A DNA stretch of 64,000 bases from CAZMSQ01 sp964569025 (GCA_964569025.1 CAZMSQ010000003.1:53409-117408), one strand, 5' to 3'; counted from the stretch's first letter, positions 27,614 to 38,049 are shown. The notes: a model not told the origin generated them from the sequence alone. Numbers and translations are program-made.

Positions 27614-29155
27614 ATGGACCACACACGAACCAGTTGGAACAGTAAATTGGGATTCATTCTTGCAGCAAGTGGTTCAGCTATTGGGTTGGGCAACATTGTG
27701 TTTTTCAGTTCGAATGCCTATCAGCATGGCGGGGGAGCATTTTATCTTCCGTATTTTTTGGCTTTGTTCGTGTTGGGCATCCCCATTATGATGCTTGAGT
27801 TTGGCCTTGGTGCAACAACACGAAAGTCATTTCCGCTGGCATTGCGACAAGTAGCCGGCCGAAGAGCAGAGTTTGTAGGATGGTGGGCCATTGGATGCGC
27901 TGCCTTTATCACGATGTATTATCTGGCTATCTTGGGATGGGCCTTCGGCATGATGCTCGGAGCCTTCGGAAGCCTTTTCGAATCCGGACAAACAGCTCCT
28001 TTTACTCCTTTCTCGGAGCCATCTCCAGAACCCAGTGCTATGGTGTTTTTTTTTCGGCAACTGGCCACCTGGAACCCATTGATTTTCACCCTCATTATTT
28101 GGGGACTCAACCTGCTCATTCTTAAAAACGGAACCTCTTCGATTGAAAAGGCGGTCAAAATCTTTGTCCCCCTCATGTGGCTGTGCATGATTGGACTTAT
28201 CATCAGAGGGCTCAGTCTCGAGGGTGGTTTTCAGGGAGCCCTCTATCTCTTTACACCTGATGTCAGAGGCATCACAGACCCGGGTGTCTGGCGGGGAGCC
28301 TTTAGCCAGATGTTTTTTTCACTGTCACTTGGCCTTGGTGCACTCACCACCTATGCCTCCTACTTGCCAAAAAAATCAGACCTGGTCAATAATGCCATGC
28401 TCGTCTCTTTTCTCAATTGCAGTTTTGAATATCTGGCCGGACTCGCTGTTTTCTCCCTGCTTTTTGTCTTTGCCCTCAATCCGGCAGGAAGCACGCTCTC
28501 GCTGTCGTTTTTTGTCATCCCTCAGGGAATCAATGGATTATCAGAACTTCCGTGGATTGTCAGGTTGACAGGATTCGGCTTTTTTGCCTTGCTTGTTATG
28601 GCAGGGCTGACGTCCTCCCTCTCACTCATTGAGAATCCAGCGTCAGCGCTCATTGACAAACTCGGCATTTCCCGAAATAAAGCCCTCACGCTTATTGCCA
28701 TACCCGGCATTCCCGGCTCTATTCTCTTTGTGTTGCCATTCATTATTGACCCTGACCTGAACGGGAATGGAACCCTCGGGCTCACCTTGCTCGACATTAC
28801 CGATCATTGGGTGTTCTCCTACAGTTTACTGACCATCGGCCTGATTACGGCCCTCATTATTGGCTGGTGGACCGGTGCAGAGCAGATGAGACAAGCCCTG
28901 AATCAATACGCCAGTATTAAGCTGGGCCGTTGGTTCAATCCATTCATCAAATTCGTGATTCCGGCAATTCTGATAAGTGTCATTTTGTCCAGCCTTGCCG
29001 GCGAATTGCATTATGAAAATGGCGCATGGACGTATTACGGATCCACCTACAAACTGGGCAGTTACTGGTGGCTTCTTGCCGCGGTTCCCACCATCTGGAT
29101 TGGCTCCACACTTACATTTGCATGGGTACTCACCTATAAAAGCGGACGAGTATGA
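27614..29155 (+). CDS. Sodium-dependent (SNF/NSS family) transporter
   Basis: 513 residues, 11-12 membrane spans. The NSS N-terminus is clear: WNSKLGFILAASGSAIGLGNIV, the unwound TM1 that binds Na+ and substrate. GAFYLPYFLALFVLGIPIMMLEFGLG follows. Start at ATG 27614 (MDHTRTSWNSK) agrees with family and promoter; the frame upstream to 27494 is rejected. Substrates of this family are amino acids or related solutes taken up with Na+. A small protein gene overlaps its stop by 4 bases. Confidence 0.92.
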   Translation: MDHTRTSWNSKLGFILAASGSAIGLGNIVFFSSNAYQHGGGAFYLPYFLALFVLGIPIMMLEFGLGATTRKSFPLALRQVAGRRAEFVGWWAIGCAAFITMYYLAILGWAFGMMLGAFGSLFESGQTAPFTPFSEPSPEPSAMVFFFRQLATWNPLIFTLIIWGLNLLILKNGTSSIEKAVKIFVPLMWLCMIGLIIRGLSLEGGFQGALYLFTPDVRGITDPGVWRGAFSQMFFSLSLGLGALTTYASYLPKKSDLVNNAMLVSFLNCSFEYLAGLAVFSLLFVFALNPAGSTLSLSFFVIPQGINGLSELPWIVRLTGFGFFALLVMAGLTSSLSLIENPASALIDKLGISRNKALTLIAIPGIPGSILFVLPFIIDPDLNGNGTLGLTLLDITDHWVFSYSLLTIGLITALIIGWWTGAEQMRQALNQYASIKLGRWFNPFIKFVIPAILISVILSSLAGELHYENGAWTYYGSTYKLGSYWWLLAAVPTIWIGSTLTFAWVLTYKSGRV

Positions 29156-29580
29156 GGTTGAATTACCTGGTCACCGCTCTATTCTGCCTGATTCCGCCTT
29201 TGATTTGCCCATTGGAGGCGCGGCTCATCACCCTTTCCGAAAACATGCCAATTGAAGGCACTCAAGTCATCATCACCCTTGACCAACCTGCAGAAAAAAT
29301 CGTGGTCCAGTACCGTCCGAATACCGAACTCTGCATTTCAGACACCCTTCGGGCAGACTCTGCTACAACCACCTTTGTCTGGCACCCAGCCCGGGCGGGC
29401 GTCACCCAACTTTCAGTAGTTGACTCGGTGAGCGGAAAGACCCTTACCAGCTGCTCCGTATCTGTCCAGTTTAATGGGCTGTCAACAGCTGGCCTGACTG
29501 TCATGATTATCGCCGGCCTCATCCTCTTTGGGGGCGTAGGACTTTCCTTTGCATTGCTGTTCAGGCAAAAATCCGCCTGA
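29152..29580 (+). CDS. Small single-span membrane protein downstream of the symporter
   Basis: 142 residues. N-terminal signal peptide or anchor (YLVTALFCLIPPLICPLEA), an about 90-residue beta-rich ectodomain with two or three cysteines (IVVQYRPNTELCISDTL, TLTSCSVSVQF), a C-terminal span GLTVMIIAGLILFGGVGLSF, and a short RQKSA tail. Its start overlaps the symporter stop (ATGA). It may be an accessory subunit of that transporter; no family is recognised. Confidence 0.72.
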   Translation: MRLNYLVTALFCLIPPLICPLEARLITLSENMPIEGTQVIITLDQPAEKIVVQYRPNTELCISDTLRADSATTTFVWHPARAGVTQLSVVDSVSGKTLTSCSVSVQFNGLSTAGLTVMIIAGLILFGGVGLSFALLFRQKSA

Positions 29581-29734
29581 CGACACAGCATACTCCCGAC
29601 CCATTACAGCACTTTCATCCTAAATTTGGAAGCTCCTCTTTAGCCTTCCAATCCTCATTTCCGCCAAATCCCTCTCAGGAGGGCTATCGCCTGAGCATTT
29701 TGTGCTTTCCGAGACCGGGTTGCAATTAGATATA

Positions 29735-30631
29735 TCAGTACCCGAACCGACGAAGCCACTGCTCGTCATCCCTCCATTTTTCACGCACTTTGATATGGAG
29801 TTCGAGAAAGACCTTTCCATCCAAAAACGTTTCGATTGCTTTTCTGGCCTCGGTCCCGAGCGCCTTAATGGCACTTCCGCCCTTCCCGAGCATAATGGCC
29901 TTCTGGCTGGTCCGCATCACGTAAATAATGGCACTGATCCGCGTAAGAGGCTCTCCGGCCCGAGTCTGGTCTTCCCTGAATGACTCAATGGCCACTTCAG
30001 TTGAGTATGGAATTTCCTGATGGTATTGCTCCAGGATTTTTTCCCGAATAATTTCACTGATGAAAAAACGCTCCGGGCGATCTGAGAGCTGGTCTTTCGG
30101 GTAGTATGCAGGCCCTTCGGGAAGATAAGAGAGCAGTAGACTGACCAGATTAGGAGTATTTTTCTTTTGAAGAGCAGAAATTCGAATGACTTCAGTAAAT
30201 GGGACTCTGGCGGTCCACCAAGATTCCAGTGCAACAAGCTCTTCTTCTGAAGCCAGATCCATTTTGTTGAGAAGGAGAATGAGGGGCACGGTTACACCCC
30301 TGAGCTTAGAAAGCAGCGGATGATCTTCAGCATAAATCTCTCCGGGCTGAGTCACAAAGAGCATGATATCGGCATCCTCAAAAGAGGAATATACAAACCG
30401 GTTCATGGCCTCCTGCATCTTATAGTTGGGGTCATCAATCATGCCGGGCGTATCGGAAAATACGATTTGATAGTCATCAGCACTGAGCAGGCCGATAATC
30501 CGGTGGCGGGTGGTTTGCGGTTTGTTGGTGATGATTGACATCCGTTCACCGAGCAGCGCATTCATCAAAGTCGATTTACCAACATTCGGCCTGCCGATGA
30601 TATTGACAAATCCGGATTTATGAGCATCCAT
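29735..30631 (-). CDS. era: GTPase Era
   Basis: 298 residues. G1 GRPNVGKST, G2/G3 region with TTRHRIIG and FSDTPG, G4 NKMD, G5 ISAL, and the C-terminal KH domain with MLGKGGSAIKALGTEARKAIE. Era binds the 3' end of 16S rRNA and is needed for 30S assembly. Length is normal. 12 bases after the ion-channel stop upstream; convergent with the small membrane protein across 154 bases that hold no feature I can name. Confidence 0.95.
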   Translation of the reverse strand: MDAHKSGFVNIIGRPNVGKSTLMNALLGERMSIITNKPQTTRHRIIGLLSADDYQIVFSDTPGMIDDPNYKMQEAMNRFVYSSFEDADIMLFVTQPGEIYAEDHPLLSKLRGVTVPLILLLNKMDLASEEELVALESWWTARVPFTEVIRISALQKKNTPNLVSLLLSYLPEGPAYYPKDQLSDRPERFFISEIIREKILEQYHQEIPYSTEVAIESFREDQTRAGEPLTRISAIIYVMRTSQKAIMLGKGGSAIKALGTEARKAIETFLDGKVFLELHIKVREKWRDDEQWLRRFGY

Positions 30632-30642
30632 CTATTTAATAG

Positions 30643-31479
30643 TCAGGTTTCAGCGGTTCCTGATTCCACTGCTTCGTGAAGTGGCTCTCCGCAAAATTTA
30701 CAATACTGGGCATTCGTGTCATGACCTTCTCTGGTGCAAAACCGGCATACCTGCGTACTCACGCCGATTGGTTTGGTCCGTGCCACCATTTCAGCGGAGA
30801 CTATGCCGGTCGGTACCGCCAGTACAGCATACCCTAAAATCATTACAAGAGCTGCCACAAAACGACCCAAATCAGTCACCGGCGAAATATCTCCATACCC
30901 AACCGTTGTTAACGTCACAATGGCCCAGTAAATTCCATCGGGGATGCTGGAAAATCCAGGATTGGTTTTGCCTTCAATGACATACATAATTGCCCCCAAT
31001 ATGGTCACTGAGAGCGAGACAAATATCAGAAAGACAGTTATCTTCAGCCGGCTGGCCCGGATGGCCTCAACCAAAATCTTGCTTTCGCGCAGGAAGCGAG
31101 TCAGTTTGAAGATGCGGAAAATCCGCAACAAACGCAGATCACGCACAACCAGGAGATAATGAGTCCCGCTCATGAGCAAGCTCAGATACGTCGGAATGAC
31201 AGCAAGCAGGTCGATAATCCCCCAAAATGAAAGCACATAGCGTAATGGCTTGCGTGTGGCGTATATCCTGAGAATGTATTCAATGGAAAATAAAACCGTG
31301 AAGACCCATTCCAACACCGTACAAAGAGAACCGTACTGTTGCTGAACAGAAGGAATGCTTTCAAGTGTAACCACAAGCACGCTCACCCCAATCAGCAACA
31401 GCAAAATGACATCAAAGGCTTTTCCTGCAGGAGTTTCAGCCTCAAAAATGATTTCGTGCAGTCTTTCTCGAATGTTCAT
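30643..31479 (-). CDS. Voltage-gated-type K+ channel with C-terminal zinc ribbon
   Basis: 278 residues from ATG 31479. Six spans: S4 is the arginine-rich LRLLRIFRIFKLTRFLRES, and the pore helix ends in the K+ selectivity filter TTVGYGD. After S6 (AVLAVPTGIVSAEMV) comes a soluble tail with a zinc ribbon: CRFC, then about 11 residues, then CKFCGEPL. The ribbon is uncommon for this family and may be a regulatory or redox site. Forms tetramers in the inner membrane. Confidence 0.88.
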   Translation of the reverse strand: MNIRERLHEIIFEAETPAGKAFDVILLLLIGVSVLVVTLESIPSVQQQYGSLCTVLEWVFTVLFSIEYILRIYATRKPLRYVLSFWGIIDLLAVIPTYLSLLMSGTHYLLVVRDLRLLRIFRIFKLTRFLRESKILVEAIRASRLKITVFLIFVSLSVTILGAIMYVIEGKTNPGFSSIPDGIYWAIVTLTTVGYGDISPVTDLGRFVAALVMILGYAVLAVPTGIVSAEMVARTKPIGVSTQVCRFCTREGHDTNAQYCKFCGEPLHEAVESGTAET

Positions 31480-31670
31480 GTTTTGGATTCCTGAGGGAGC
31501 TAGCTTACAGACAACCAAAGTGGAAGTGACACTCCGACATTGAATAACACAGCAAAGGGTTGATTCAAAGCTAAGGTACCGAAATTCCGATGATAAACCT
31601 GTAGTTGGAAGAGGTGACCAATCAGCGTTCTGATACGCTGCTACTCAGCTTCATTCTTCATGAGAATGCG

Positions 31671-31678
31671 TACCTTCG
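31671..31678 (+). promoter_or_regulatory. Possible -7 box of glyA
   Basis: TACCTTCG differs from TAnnTTTG at one position and lies 18 bases before the glyA ATG. Only the -7 box is visible. Confidence 0.35.
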
Positions 31679-31696
31679 CCAACAAAGAAAATCGAA

Positions 31697-32971
31697 ATGG
31701 ATCAGACTTTCACACTCATCGCCCATGAGCTCGATCGGCAGCGCCGGGGCATCGAACTGATTGCATCAGAAAATTTCACCAGCCCGGAAGTTATGCAGGC
31801 AACGGGGTCCTGTCTGACCAATAAATACGCAGAAGGGTATCCAGGGAAACGCTATTACGGAGGGTGTGAAATTGTGGATCAGGTCGAGCAGCTTGCCATT
31901 GATAGGCTCAGGGAGCTCTTTGGCGCTGAATATGCCAATGTTCAACCTCATTCCGGTTCGCAGGCAAATGCCGCTGTCTTTTTGAATTGCCTTCAACCCG
32001 GAGACACCATGCTTGGTTTCGACCTCTCACATGGCGGGCACCTGACTCACGGATCTCCGGTCAATTATTCGGGAAAGACATTCAGGCCGGTTTTCTACGG
32101 AGTAGAACGTGACAGTGGGCTGATAGACATGGACAAAGTTGAAGATATAGCGCTTCAGGAAAAGCCAAAGATGATTATCTGCGGCGCATCGGCTTATGCG
32201 CGAGACTGGGACTATGCCCGCTTCCGCGCCATTGCCGATAAGGTTGGCGCCCTCCTGCTGGCAGACATTGCCCATCCTGCCGGACTCATCGCCGCAGGGC
32301 TTCTCAATAACCCCCTCCCCCATTGCCACATCATCACTTCCACCACCCACAAAACCCTTCGCGGTCCACGTGGCGGTATTATCATGATGGGAACAGACTT
32401 TGATAATCCTTTCGGAAAAACAACCCGAAAAGGCACAGCCATCAAAATGTCTTCCATCCTGAACAGCGCAGTCTTCCCAGGTATGCAGGGTGGACCACTT
32501 GAGCATGTCATTGCCGGGAAAGCCGTCGCCTTCGGTGAAGCCTTGCGCCCAGAATTTACAGACTATGGCAAACAGGTCATCAGCAACGCGCAAACCATGG
32601 CAGGGGCGTTTATGAAGAAAGGGTATTCGGTGATTTCAGGAGGAACCGACAACCACCTCATGCTCATCGACCTGCGCTCAAAAGGAGTTACCGGCAAAAT
32701 CGCCGAACGTGCCCTCGGAGAGGCCGACATCACCATCAATAAAAACATGGTGCCATTCGATACCGAATCCCCATTTGTCACCTCTGGAATGCGCATTGGC
32801 ACTGCTGCAGTGACAACCCGTGGACTCACAGAAACCGATTGCCTGCGAGTCGTAGAGTGGATTGACCGAATTATTTCAAACCCTGAAGGCACTGACGAAC
32901 TGAAAACAATCAGGGAAGAAGTCAATGACTTTATGGAGCAATTCCCACTTTATCCGGAAACAGCTGGATGA
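31697..32971 (+). CDS. glyA: Serine hydroxymethyltransferase
   Basis: 424 residues. PLP enzyme that interconverts serine and glycine with tetrahydrofolate. [47 protein letters not shown] and the PLP-lysine block [14 protein letters not shown] are all present. Normal length. Its last 22 bases overlap the end of the convergent HMA gene. Confidence 0.97.
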   Translation: MDQTFTLIAHELDRQRRGIELIASENFTSPEVMQATGSCLTNKYAEGYPGKRYYGGCEIVDQVEQLAIDRLRELFGAEYANVQPHSGSQANAAVFLNCLQPGDTMLGFDLSHGGHLTHGSPVNYSGKTFRPVFYGVERDSGLIDMDKVEDIALQEKPKMIICGASAYARDWDYARFRAIADKVGALLLADIAHPAGLIAAGLLNNPLPHCHIITSTTHKTLRGPRGGIIMMGTDFDNPFGKTTRKGTAIKMSSILNSAVFPGMQGGPLEHVIAGKAVAFGEALRPEFTDYGKQVISNAQTMAGAFMKKGYSVISGGTDNHLMLIDLRSKGVTGKIAERALGEADITINKNMVPFDTESPFVTSGMRIGTAAVTTRGLTETDCLRVVEWIDRIISNPEGTDELKTIREEVNDFMEQFPLYPETAG

Positions 32972-33192
32972 TTATCTGCTGCTACCTCCTCAATAACCTG
33001 CCCCTCAAATCCGGCTTGATCAAGCGCCTTGAGCACAACATCGGTCGATACCCCATTTCCAATGATAGTCAACACCTTGTCGGGGTGATCTGTGTCGACC
33101 TCCCATGAGATGATGCCAGAGACTTCCTGGAAAAAACCGGAAACGGCACGAACGCAATTCCGGCATTGTAAATTTGTCTTGAACTTTTGCAT
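32950..33192 (-). CDS. HMA-domain protein (possible copper chaperone)
   Basis: 80 residues from ATG 33192 ([13 protein letters not shown]). A ferredoxin-like HMA fold with CxxC (Cys10, Cys13) after the first strand, where Atx1-like chaperones have MxCxxC, and a conserved V..AL..AGF end. The Met is Leu here. Probably binds a soft metal ion, or is a structural relative. No metal transporter is adjacent. Its 3' end overlaps glyA by 22 bases. Confidence 0.78.
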   Translation of the reverse strand: MQKFKTNLQCRNCVRAVSGFFQEVSGIISWEVDTDHPDKVLTIIGNGVSTDVVLKALDQAGFEGQVIEEVAADNHPAVSG

Positions 33193-33291
33193 GGAATCAC
33201 AAGTTTTCCAAAGCGGATGATTGCCAAACAGGCATTTTCCCATTCTCATTTCATCCTTACACCCACAGGGCGCAGCCCAAAATTAGAAGAT

Positions 33292-36200
33292 ATGTCCGGA
33301 AAATTCCAATTTCTCGCCCTTCTCTGTTGTCTGCTATCCCTTTTCACACCCTTGTCCGCTCAAATCTCGGACGGGCTGGAAAAGAAGTTGGGAGAAGGAG
33401 AAGCCTCCGGTTACTACGACATTTATATACTGCTAAGCGACAGAGTTGATGCAGCTTTGCTGGAAGCGCGTTTTGAAAAGGATAATTTGGCAATCGAAAC
33501 ACGGGTTCCAACATTAATCAAAACGCTGAAAGAAAAAGCTGCCGCCACGCAGCCGTTACTAATGGGGCGCCTGAGCAAAATTCCAGGAGTCGTGGCGGGG
33601 TCTTTCCGGACATATTGGGTCGCCAATGTAATTTTTCTCAGAGCAACTGCTGACGCCATTCAGGAGATTGCCAGTGACCCTGCAGTAGCACTTATTGACG
33701 AAAACTACGCACTCAAGCCCATCGGATTGAGCAAGACCCGAGGCGCTGTCACAACAGCCGTTCCAGGTGGGCGCGAACCAGGCATCACAGCTATCAATGC
33801 GCCTGCTTTGTGGGCATTGGGATACACAGGATATGGCCGTAAGGCCATGATCATCGATACAGGGGAAGACCTTGATCACCCTGCTATCCGCAACCAGTTT
33901 CTCGGACAAACCGCCCCTGAATCACATGCTTGGTCCGGAACAAGCGATCCCGGACCGTGCCTGAGCGATGATTTCGGAGTGGCCTCTCACGGTACCCACG
34001 TAACCGGCACCATTGTAGGACTCGACAGGGCAAACAGAGATACCATTGGGGTCGCTTTTAATGGGCAGTGGATGGCAGGAGGGGTCAACCTCTCTGGCTG
34101 TGACGGATATGAAGGTGGTTCCGCAGAATCTATCGTGGCCAACTTCGAATGGGCACTCGACCCGGACGGAAACCCAACTACCATTTTGGATATGCCGGAC
34201 GTCATCAACAACTCATGGGGACGGGGCAATCCCCCGGAAAGCCATTGTGATGGCAATTTTTCACTGAGCCTCGATCTTGCAGATGCATTGTATGCCGCAG
34301 GTACGGCACTTGTCTTTTCTGCCGGCAATGACGGACCCGGAGATGCAACCCATGTTTCACCCGCTTTTATTTCGTCAGACACAGTGAAAGTATTTTCTGT
34401 CGGTGCCGTCAATGGAAATGTTGGAAATTTACCCATTGCAGGGTTTTCGAGCCGGGGGCCTACAACTTGCGACCTCCCCGATGGCCCTCTCAAAATAAAG
34501 CCGGAGGTGGTTGCGCCAGGGGTCAATGTCCGTTCGGCAGTCATTGGAGGTGGCTACCAACAATTCAGCGGCACATCCATGGCATCCCCACACGTGGCCG
34601 GAGCCATCCTGTTGCTCAAGGAAGCATTCCCCTTCCTGACCGGCGAGGAGCTCATGAAAGCTCTCTATTACACAGCTCACGATCTCGGAGAAGAAGGAGA
34701 AGACAATACCTATGGCCGAGGCATGATAGATGTGGAAGACGCTTTCCTGTATCTGATCGACAAAGGGTATACTCCGGAACCCCCAGCCAATAGAGCACGA
34801 GACCTCACCCTGATAGAAGTCCAGACCAATGGCTACCATTGTGACGGCCGTTTTCAGCCGTCCTTTGTGGTTGAAAATAATGGTACAGAAACGGTGAGCT
34901 CATTTGATGTCCTTATCGAAAGTACAAGCGGAACACCCGCCTCATTTCTCATCCCGGTCACTCAGACGTTAGAACCAGGCGCAAGGAGAAACATCCTTTT
35001 GCCAGAACCCGCAGACTTGCCAGAAGGCCAATACATCCTTCGGTTCGAATTGGTAAACCCTGACAGCATATCTGATGACAGACCACTGAATAACAGCTTA
35101 TTACTGGATGTGCAAGTTTCTGAAACCCCCTCCTATTTTATTGAAAGCCTCCAACTCGATCCACTCTGTGCCAACGGATCGGCCCTGGCCCGATATATCC
35201 CTGCAGATACCTCAGAACTGGTATACTGGTTCGACGCCATCACTGAAGGCCAACTGCTGGGTACCGGAAATGAGTTCCTCTCTCCTCCTCTCAGCAGCCC
35301 TGAAGACCAACTTACCCTCTGGGCAGAACTCAGGCACACCGAACAAACGGGAGCCCCTGAGCCAGATGATGACGGAAACCAGGACCCATCAGATTTTGCA
35401 TCTGAGGGCGGATTGATTTTTGACGCCCACAGACCCTTTATCCTGAAGGCAGTAAGCATCAATGCCCTCGAAAAAACCGGGGCTGTGGTCGTCCTCAAAG
35501 ATCAGTTCGGAAGCACCCTCGAAACGGTGCCAACAGGATTGAACAGTGGTTGGAATCGGGTATCACTTGATCTCGAAGTCCCACGAGGAAATGGATTCCT
35601 CCTTTCAGTCTCTACAGGAAATCAGGAGTTGCTCCAAGAATCCGGCATAATTGGCTATCCATTTGAAGTCGAAGACATCCTCAGCATCAATGCCTCCACT
35701 GACAGCCTAGCCCCATACACTCTCTACCCATTCTTTTTCGAGTGGGAAATTGAATATGCAAATGTGTGCAGCAGGGTACCCCTCACGCTTGAATTCTCGG
35801 ATGCACAGGCACCAGGTGTAACATTCCTCATCAATTCAATTACCTCTTACTCTGATGGGTCATTCGCACTGAAATTAGAGGGGATCGGAGACGACATTCA
35901 GAACTGGTCATGGGAAACTGACCCGCTGGGACTGACTGCCACCGGTAAAACACCGATGATTGAATTTCCTGAAGGCGGCGTGTACACCATCACTCTCAAC
36001 ATTGTAACGGAGGAGGGATGCGCCCATGCTGTGAGACGCACCATTGAATTGGGCCAGGCAACGGGTACGGAAGCTCCCGAAAGAGAAAACCCTTCATTTA
36101 TTGTCCATCCAAACCCGACTGACGGTAGGTTTTCCATTCTCCCTGTCGGAGATTGGATTGGGGGCGGCCATGAGGAAATGAGTGTAGTCCTATATGACCA

Positions 36201-36345
36201 ACTGGGTCGGCAAGTCTATGGCCCGATCAGGTTCTCTGGTAATGGACCCGCCCAACTTGAAGTCGGAACCCTGTCTGGAGGACTCTATATGGTCAGAATC
36301 TCAGTAGGCTCGCAACACATGGTCACGAAAGTGGTTATACGATGA
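33292..36345 (+). CDS. Secreted subtilisin-like (S8) peptidase, T9SS type A
   Basis: 1017 residues from ATG 33292 (MSGKFQFLALLCCLLSLFTPLSAQ signal peptide). A propeptide-like segment comes first, then the S8 domain with catalytic Asp in MIIDTGEDLDHP, His in SHGTHVTG and Ser in SGTSMASPHVAG; the oxyanion Asn lies in DVINNSWG. After it are CARDB-like and jelly-roll-like beta domains, a PKD-like segment, and a type A sorting signal VHPNPTDGRFSI...GLYMVRISVG. An extracellular or surface protease. The end abuts the next gene's ATG. Confidence 0.93.
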   Translation: MSGKFQFLALLCCLLSLFTPLSAQISDGLEKKLGEGEASGYYDIYILLSDRVDAALLEARFEKDNLAIETRVPTLIKTLKEKAAATQPLLMGRLSKIPGVVAGSFRTYWVANVIFLRATADAIQEIASDPAVALIDENYALKPIGLSKTRGAVTTAVPGGREPGITAINAPALWALGYTGYGRKAMIIDTGEDLDHPAIRNQFLGQTAPESHAWSGTSDPGPCLSDDFGVASHGTHVTGTIVGLDRANRDTIGVAFNGQWMAGGVNLSGCDGYEGGSAESIVANFEWALDPDGNPTTILDMPDVINNSWGRGNPPESHCDGNFSLSLDLADALYAAGTALVFSAGNDGPGDATHVSPAFISSDTVKVFSVGAVNGNVGNLPIAGFSSRGPTTCDLPDGPLKIKPEVVAPGVNVRSAVIGGGYQQFSGTSMASPHVAGAILLLKEAFPFLTGEELMKALYYTAHDLGEEGEDNTYGRGMIDVEDAFLYLIDKGYTPEPPANRARDLTLIEVQTNGYHCDGRFQPSFVVENNGTETVSSFDVLIESTSGTPASFLIPVTQTLEPGARRNILLPEPADLPEGQYILRFELVNPDSISDDRPLNNSLLLDVQVSETPSYFIESLQLDPLCANGSALARYIPADTSELVYWFDAITEGQLLGTGNEFLSPPLSSPEDQLTLWAELRHTEQTGAPEPDDDGNQDPSDFASEGGLIFDAHRPFILKAVSINALEKTGAVVVLKDQFGSTLETVPTGLNSGWNRVSLDLEVPRGNGFLLSVSTGNQELLQESGIIGYPFEVEDILSINASTDSLAPYTLYPFFFEWEIEYANVCSRVPLTLEFSDAQAPGVTFLINSITSYSDGSFALKLEGIGDDIQNWSWETDPLGLTATGKTPMIEFPEGGVYTITLNIVTEEGCAHAVRRTIELGQATGTEAPERENPSFIVHPNPTDGRFSILPVGDWIGGGHEEMSVVLYDQLGRQVYGPIRFSGNGPAQLEVGTLSGGLYMVRISVGSQHMVTKVVIR

Positions 36346-37275
36346 ATGGAAATTTCATTCGTCAAACATAAGGATATTGACAGGCTGAAGTGGGACAGCT
36401 GTGTCCACTACGCCAATAACGGACATTTGTTTGGATATTCCTGGTATCTGGATAACGCGGCCGAAGAATGGGACGGATTGGTTGAAGGCGAGTATGAGTC
36501 AGTCTTGCCGCTCATCTACAAGACATCACCAAGCGGAAAGAAAATTCTATACACCCCGAATTTGGTAGCGGCTGCCGGTATTTATTCAGTCCATGTTTTA
36601 TCAGAGACCCGGATTGAGGCATTCCTCAGTCAAATTCCTGATCAATATATATTCGGGACACTCCGGTTTCTTCCAGGCATCAGGCCAAAAGAAAGGACTC
36701 AAGGAGCAAGCAGGACAATGCTTGGATACCGGCTCTATATTCAGGAGCCATACGAAACCCTCGCCACAGCATATCGTCCCGAGCTGACACAAATGTTGGA
36801 AAAAGCTTCAAAGCGGGGGCTGGTTCCGCGGCACACTCCTCCAAAGCCAGAGCAAATCGCTGCCTTTTACAGAACCCATCATCCGGAAGGCCGAACGGAT
36901 GTCAAAACATTCCACGCTTTGCAACGGATTATGTACAACGCATTGCATCGAGGCATTGGGTTTGCCTCTGCCATAAATGACCATCAAGGAAATGACCTTG
37001 CCATGAATTTTTTTCTCTTTTCTCATGGAAAACTGCTCAGCTTAATGCCAGTGAGCTCAAAAGAGGGGAAAAAGGCCGGAGCTTTGGAATATCTGTTCGA
37101 CCTTATGATTCAAACTCAGGCGGGCAGACCGCTGATATTGGATTTTAATACCTCAGCTGATGCTCATCTCCCTGCCAGCTTTGGTGCACACCATGTCATT
37201 CATCACGAACTGGGTCATGAAGAAGCGCCACCCTCAAAATTGGGCAGATGGCTTTGGAACAGATTCAAAGGATAG
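36346..37275 (+). CDS. FemAB/GNAT-like protein of unknown substrate
   Basis: 309 residues. The shape resembles Bacteroidota FemAB-like acyltransferases: WDSCVHYANNGHLFGYSWYLDN at the start, a central basic patch (MLEKASKRGLVPRH), and later ALEYLFDLMIQTQAGRPLILDFNTSAD typical of GNAT domain ends. No signal peptide. The start ATG directly follows the peptidase stop, so they may be co-transcribed. Its last 61 bases overlap the end of the convergent truA. Function uncertain. Confidence 0.78.
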   Translation: MEISFVKHKDIDRLKWDSCVHYANNGHLFGYSWYLDNAAEEWDGLVEGEYESVLPLIYKTSPSGKKILYTPNLVAAAGIYSVHVLSETRIEAFLSQIPDQYIFGTLRFLPGIRPKERTQGASRTMLGYRLYIQEPYETLATAYRPELTQMLEKASKRGLVPRHTPPKPEQIAAFYRTHHPEGRTDVKTFHALQRIMYNALHRGIGFASAINDHQGNDLAMNFFLFSHGKLLSLMPVSSKEGKKAGALEYLFDLMIQTQAGRPLILDFNTSADAHLPASFGAHHVIHHELGHEEAPPSKLGRWLWNRFKG

Positions 37276-38003
37276 CTGACTTCACTCAGAAACAGGCCTT
37301 CGGGAGGAGCGCTTTCGCTGCCGACCAGTCGCTCCTGCCTGTTCATAGCCGCTCTGACTTCAGCCAACGAAACCTTTCCCTTCGCCACATTCACACACAT
37401 CCCAACAATCAGCCTGACCATACCCCTCAGAAATCGATTGGCTGCGATGCGATAGACCCAAAGTCCATCTTCAGTCCTTTTCTCCCATTCTGACCTATAC
37501 AGCGTGCAGGCCATGGTGCGGGCGTCAGAACCGGATTTACAGAACGGATAGAAATACTGATACTCCATCAGCAGTGATGCCGCCTCGTTCAGCTCGTCCA
37601 ACCCAAAGTTGGAGGCAGGTGGATATTGCCAGGCGGTTTCCGTACGGAAGGGGTTTTTCTGACACGAGATGAAATAGGTGTATCCTCTTCGGGTAGCATC
37701 AAACCGTGCATGAGCCTGATCATTAACTGGTTGAATGTCCCGGATGGAAATATCGGCGGGAAGAACCTGATTGAGCCGGTAGAGAAGCCACTCCGGCAAA
37801 GGAGTGTCCCACTCGAAGTGAGCCACATAATATGACGCATGAACTCCGGCATCTGTACGTCCGCAGCCAACAATTGGCACCTCATGTCGCAATAAGAGCC
37901 CAAGGGCCTCTTCGATGACCTGTTGGACCGAAAGACTGTTGGGTTGACGCTGCCAACCTGAATATGACGTACCACGGTATGATAATTCAAGAAAATACCT
38001 CAT
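37215..38003 (-). CDS. truA: tRNA pseudouridine(38-40) synthase
   Basis: 262 residues. RYFLELSYRGTSYSGWQRQPN start, the catalytic motif GCGRTDAGVHA with Asp51, RFDATRRGYTYFI and the C-terminal NRFLRGMVRLIVGMCV. It modifies U38-U40 in tRNA anticodon arms. About 61 bases of its 3' end overlap the convergent FemAB/GNAT-like gene, and the frame is intact through it. Confidence 0.95.
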   Translation of the reverse strand: MRYFLELSYRGTSYSGWQRQPNSLSVQQVIEEALGLLLRHEVPIVGCGRTDAGVHASYYVAHFEWDTPLPEWLLYRLNQVLPADISIRDIQPVNDQAHARFDATRRGYTYFISCQKNPFRTETAWQYPPASNFGLDELNEAASLLMEYQYFYPFCKSGSDARTMACTLYRSEWEKRTEDGLWVYRIAANRFLRGMVRLIVGMCVNVAKGKVSLAEVRAAMNRQERLVGSESAPPEGLFLSEVSYPLNLFQSHLPNFEGGASS

Positions 38004-38049
38004 GAGTCATGAGCATAGAGGCTGATCCACAAGCGTACAGCACTGCTCT

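Noticed and set aside
27401..27622. Longer N-terminus of the small membrane protein at 26942-27400
   Set aside because: It would overlap the divergent symporter's promoter and start codon.
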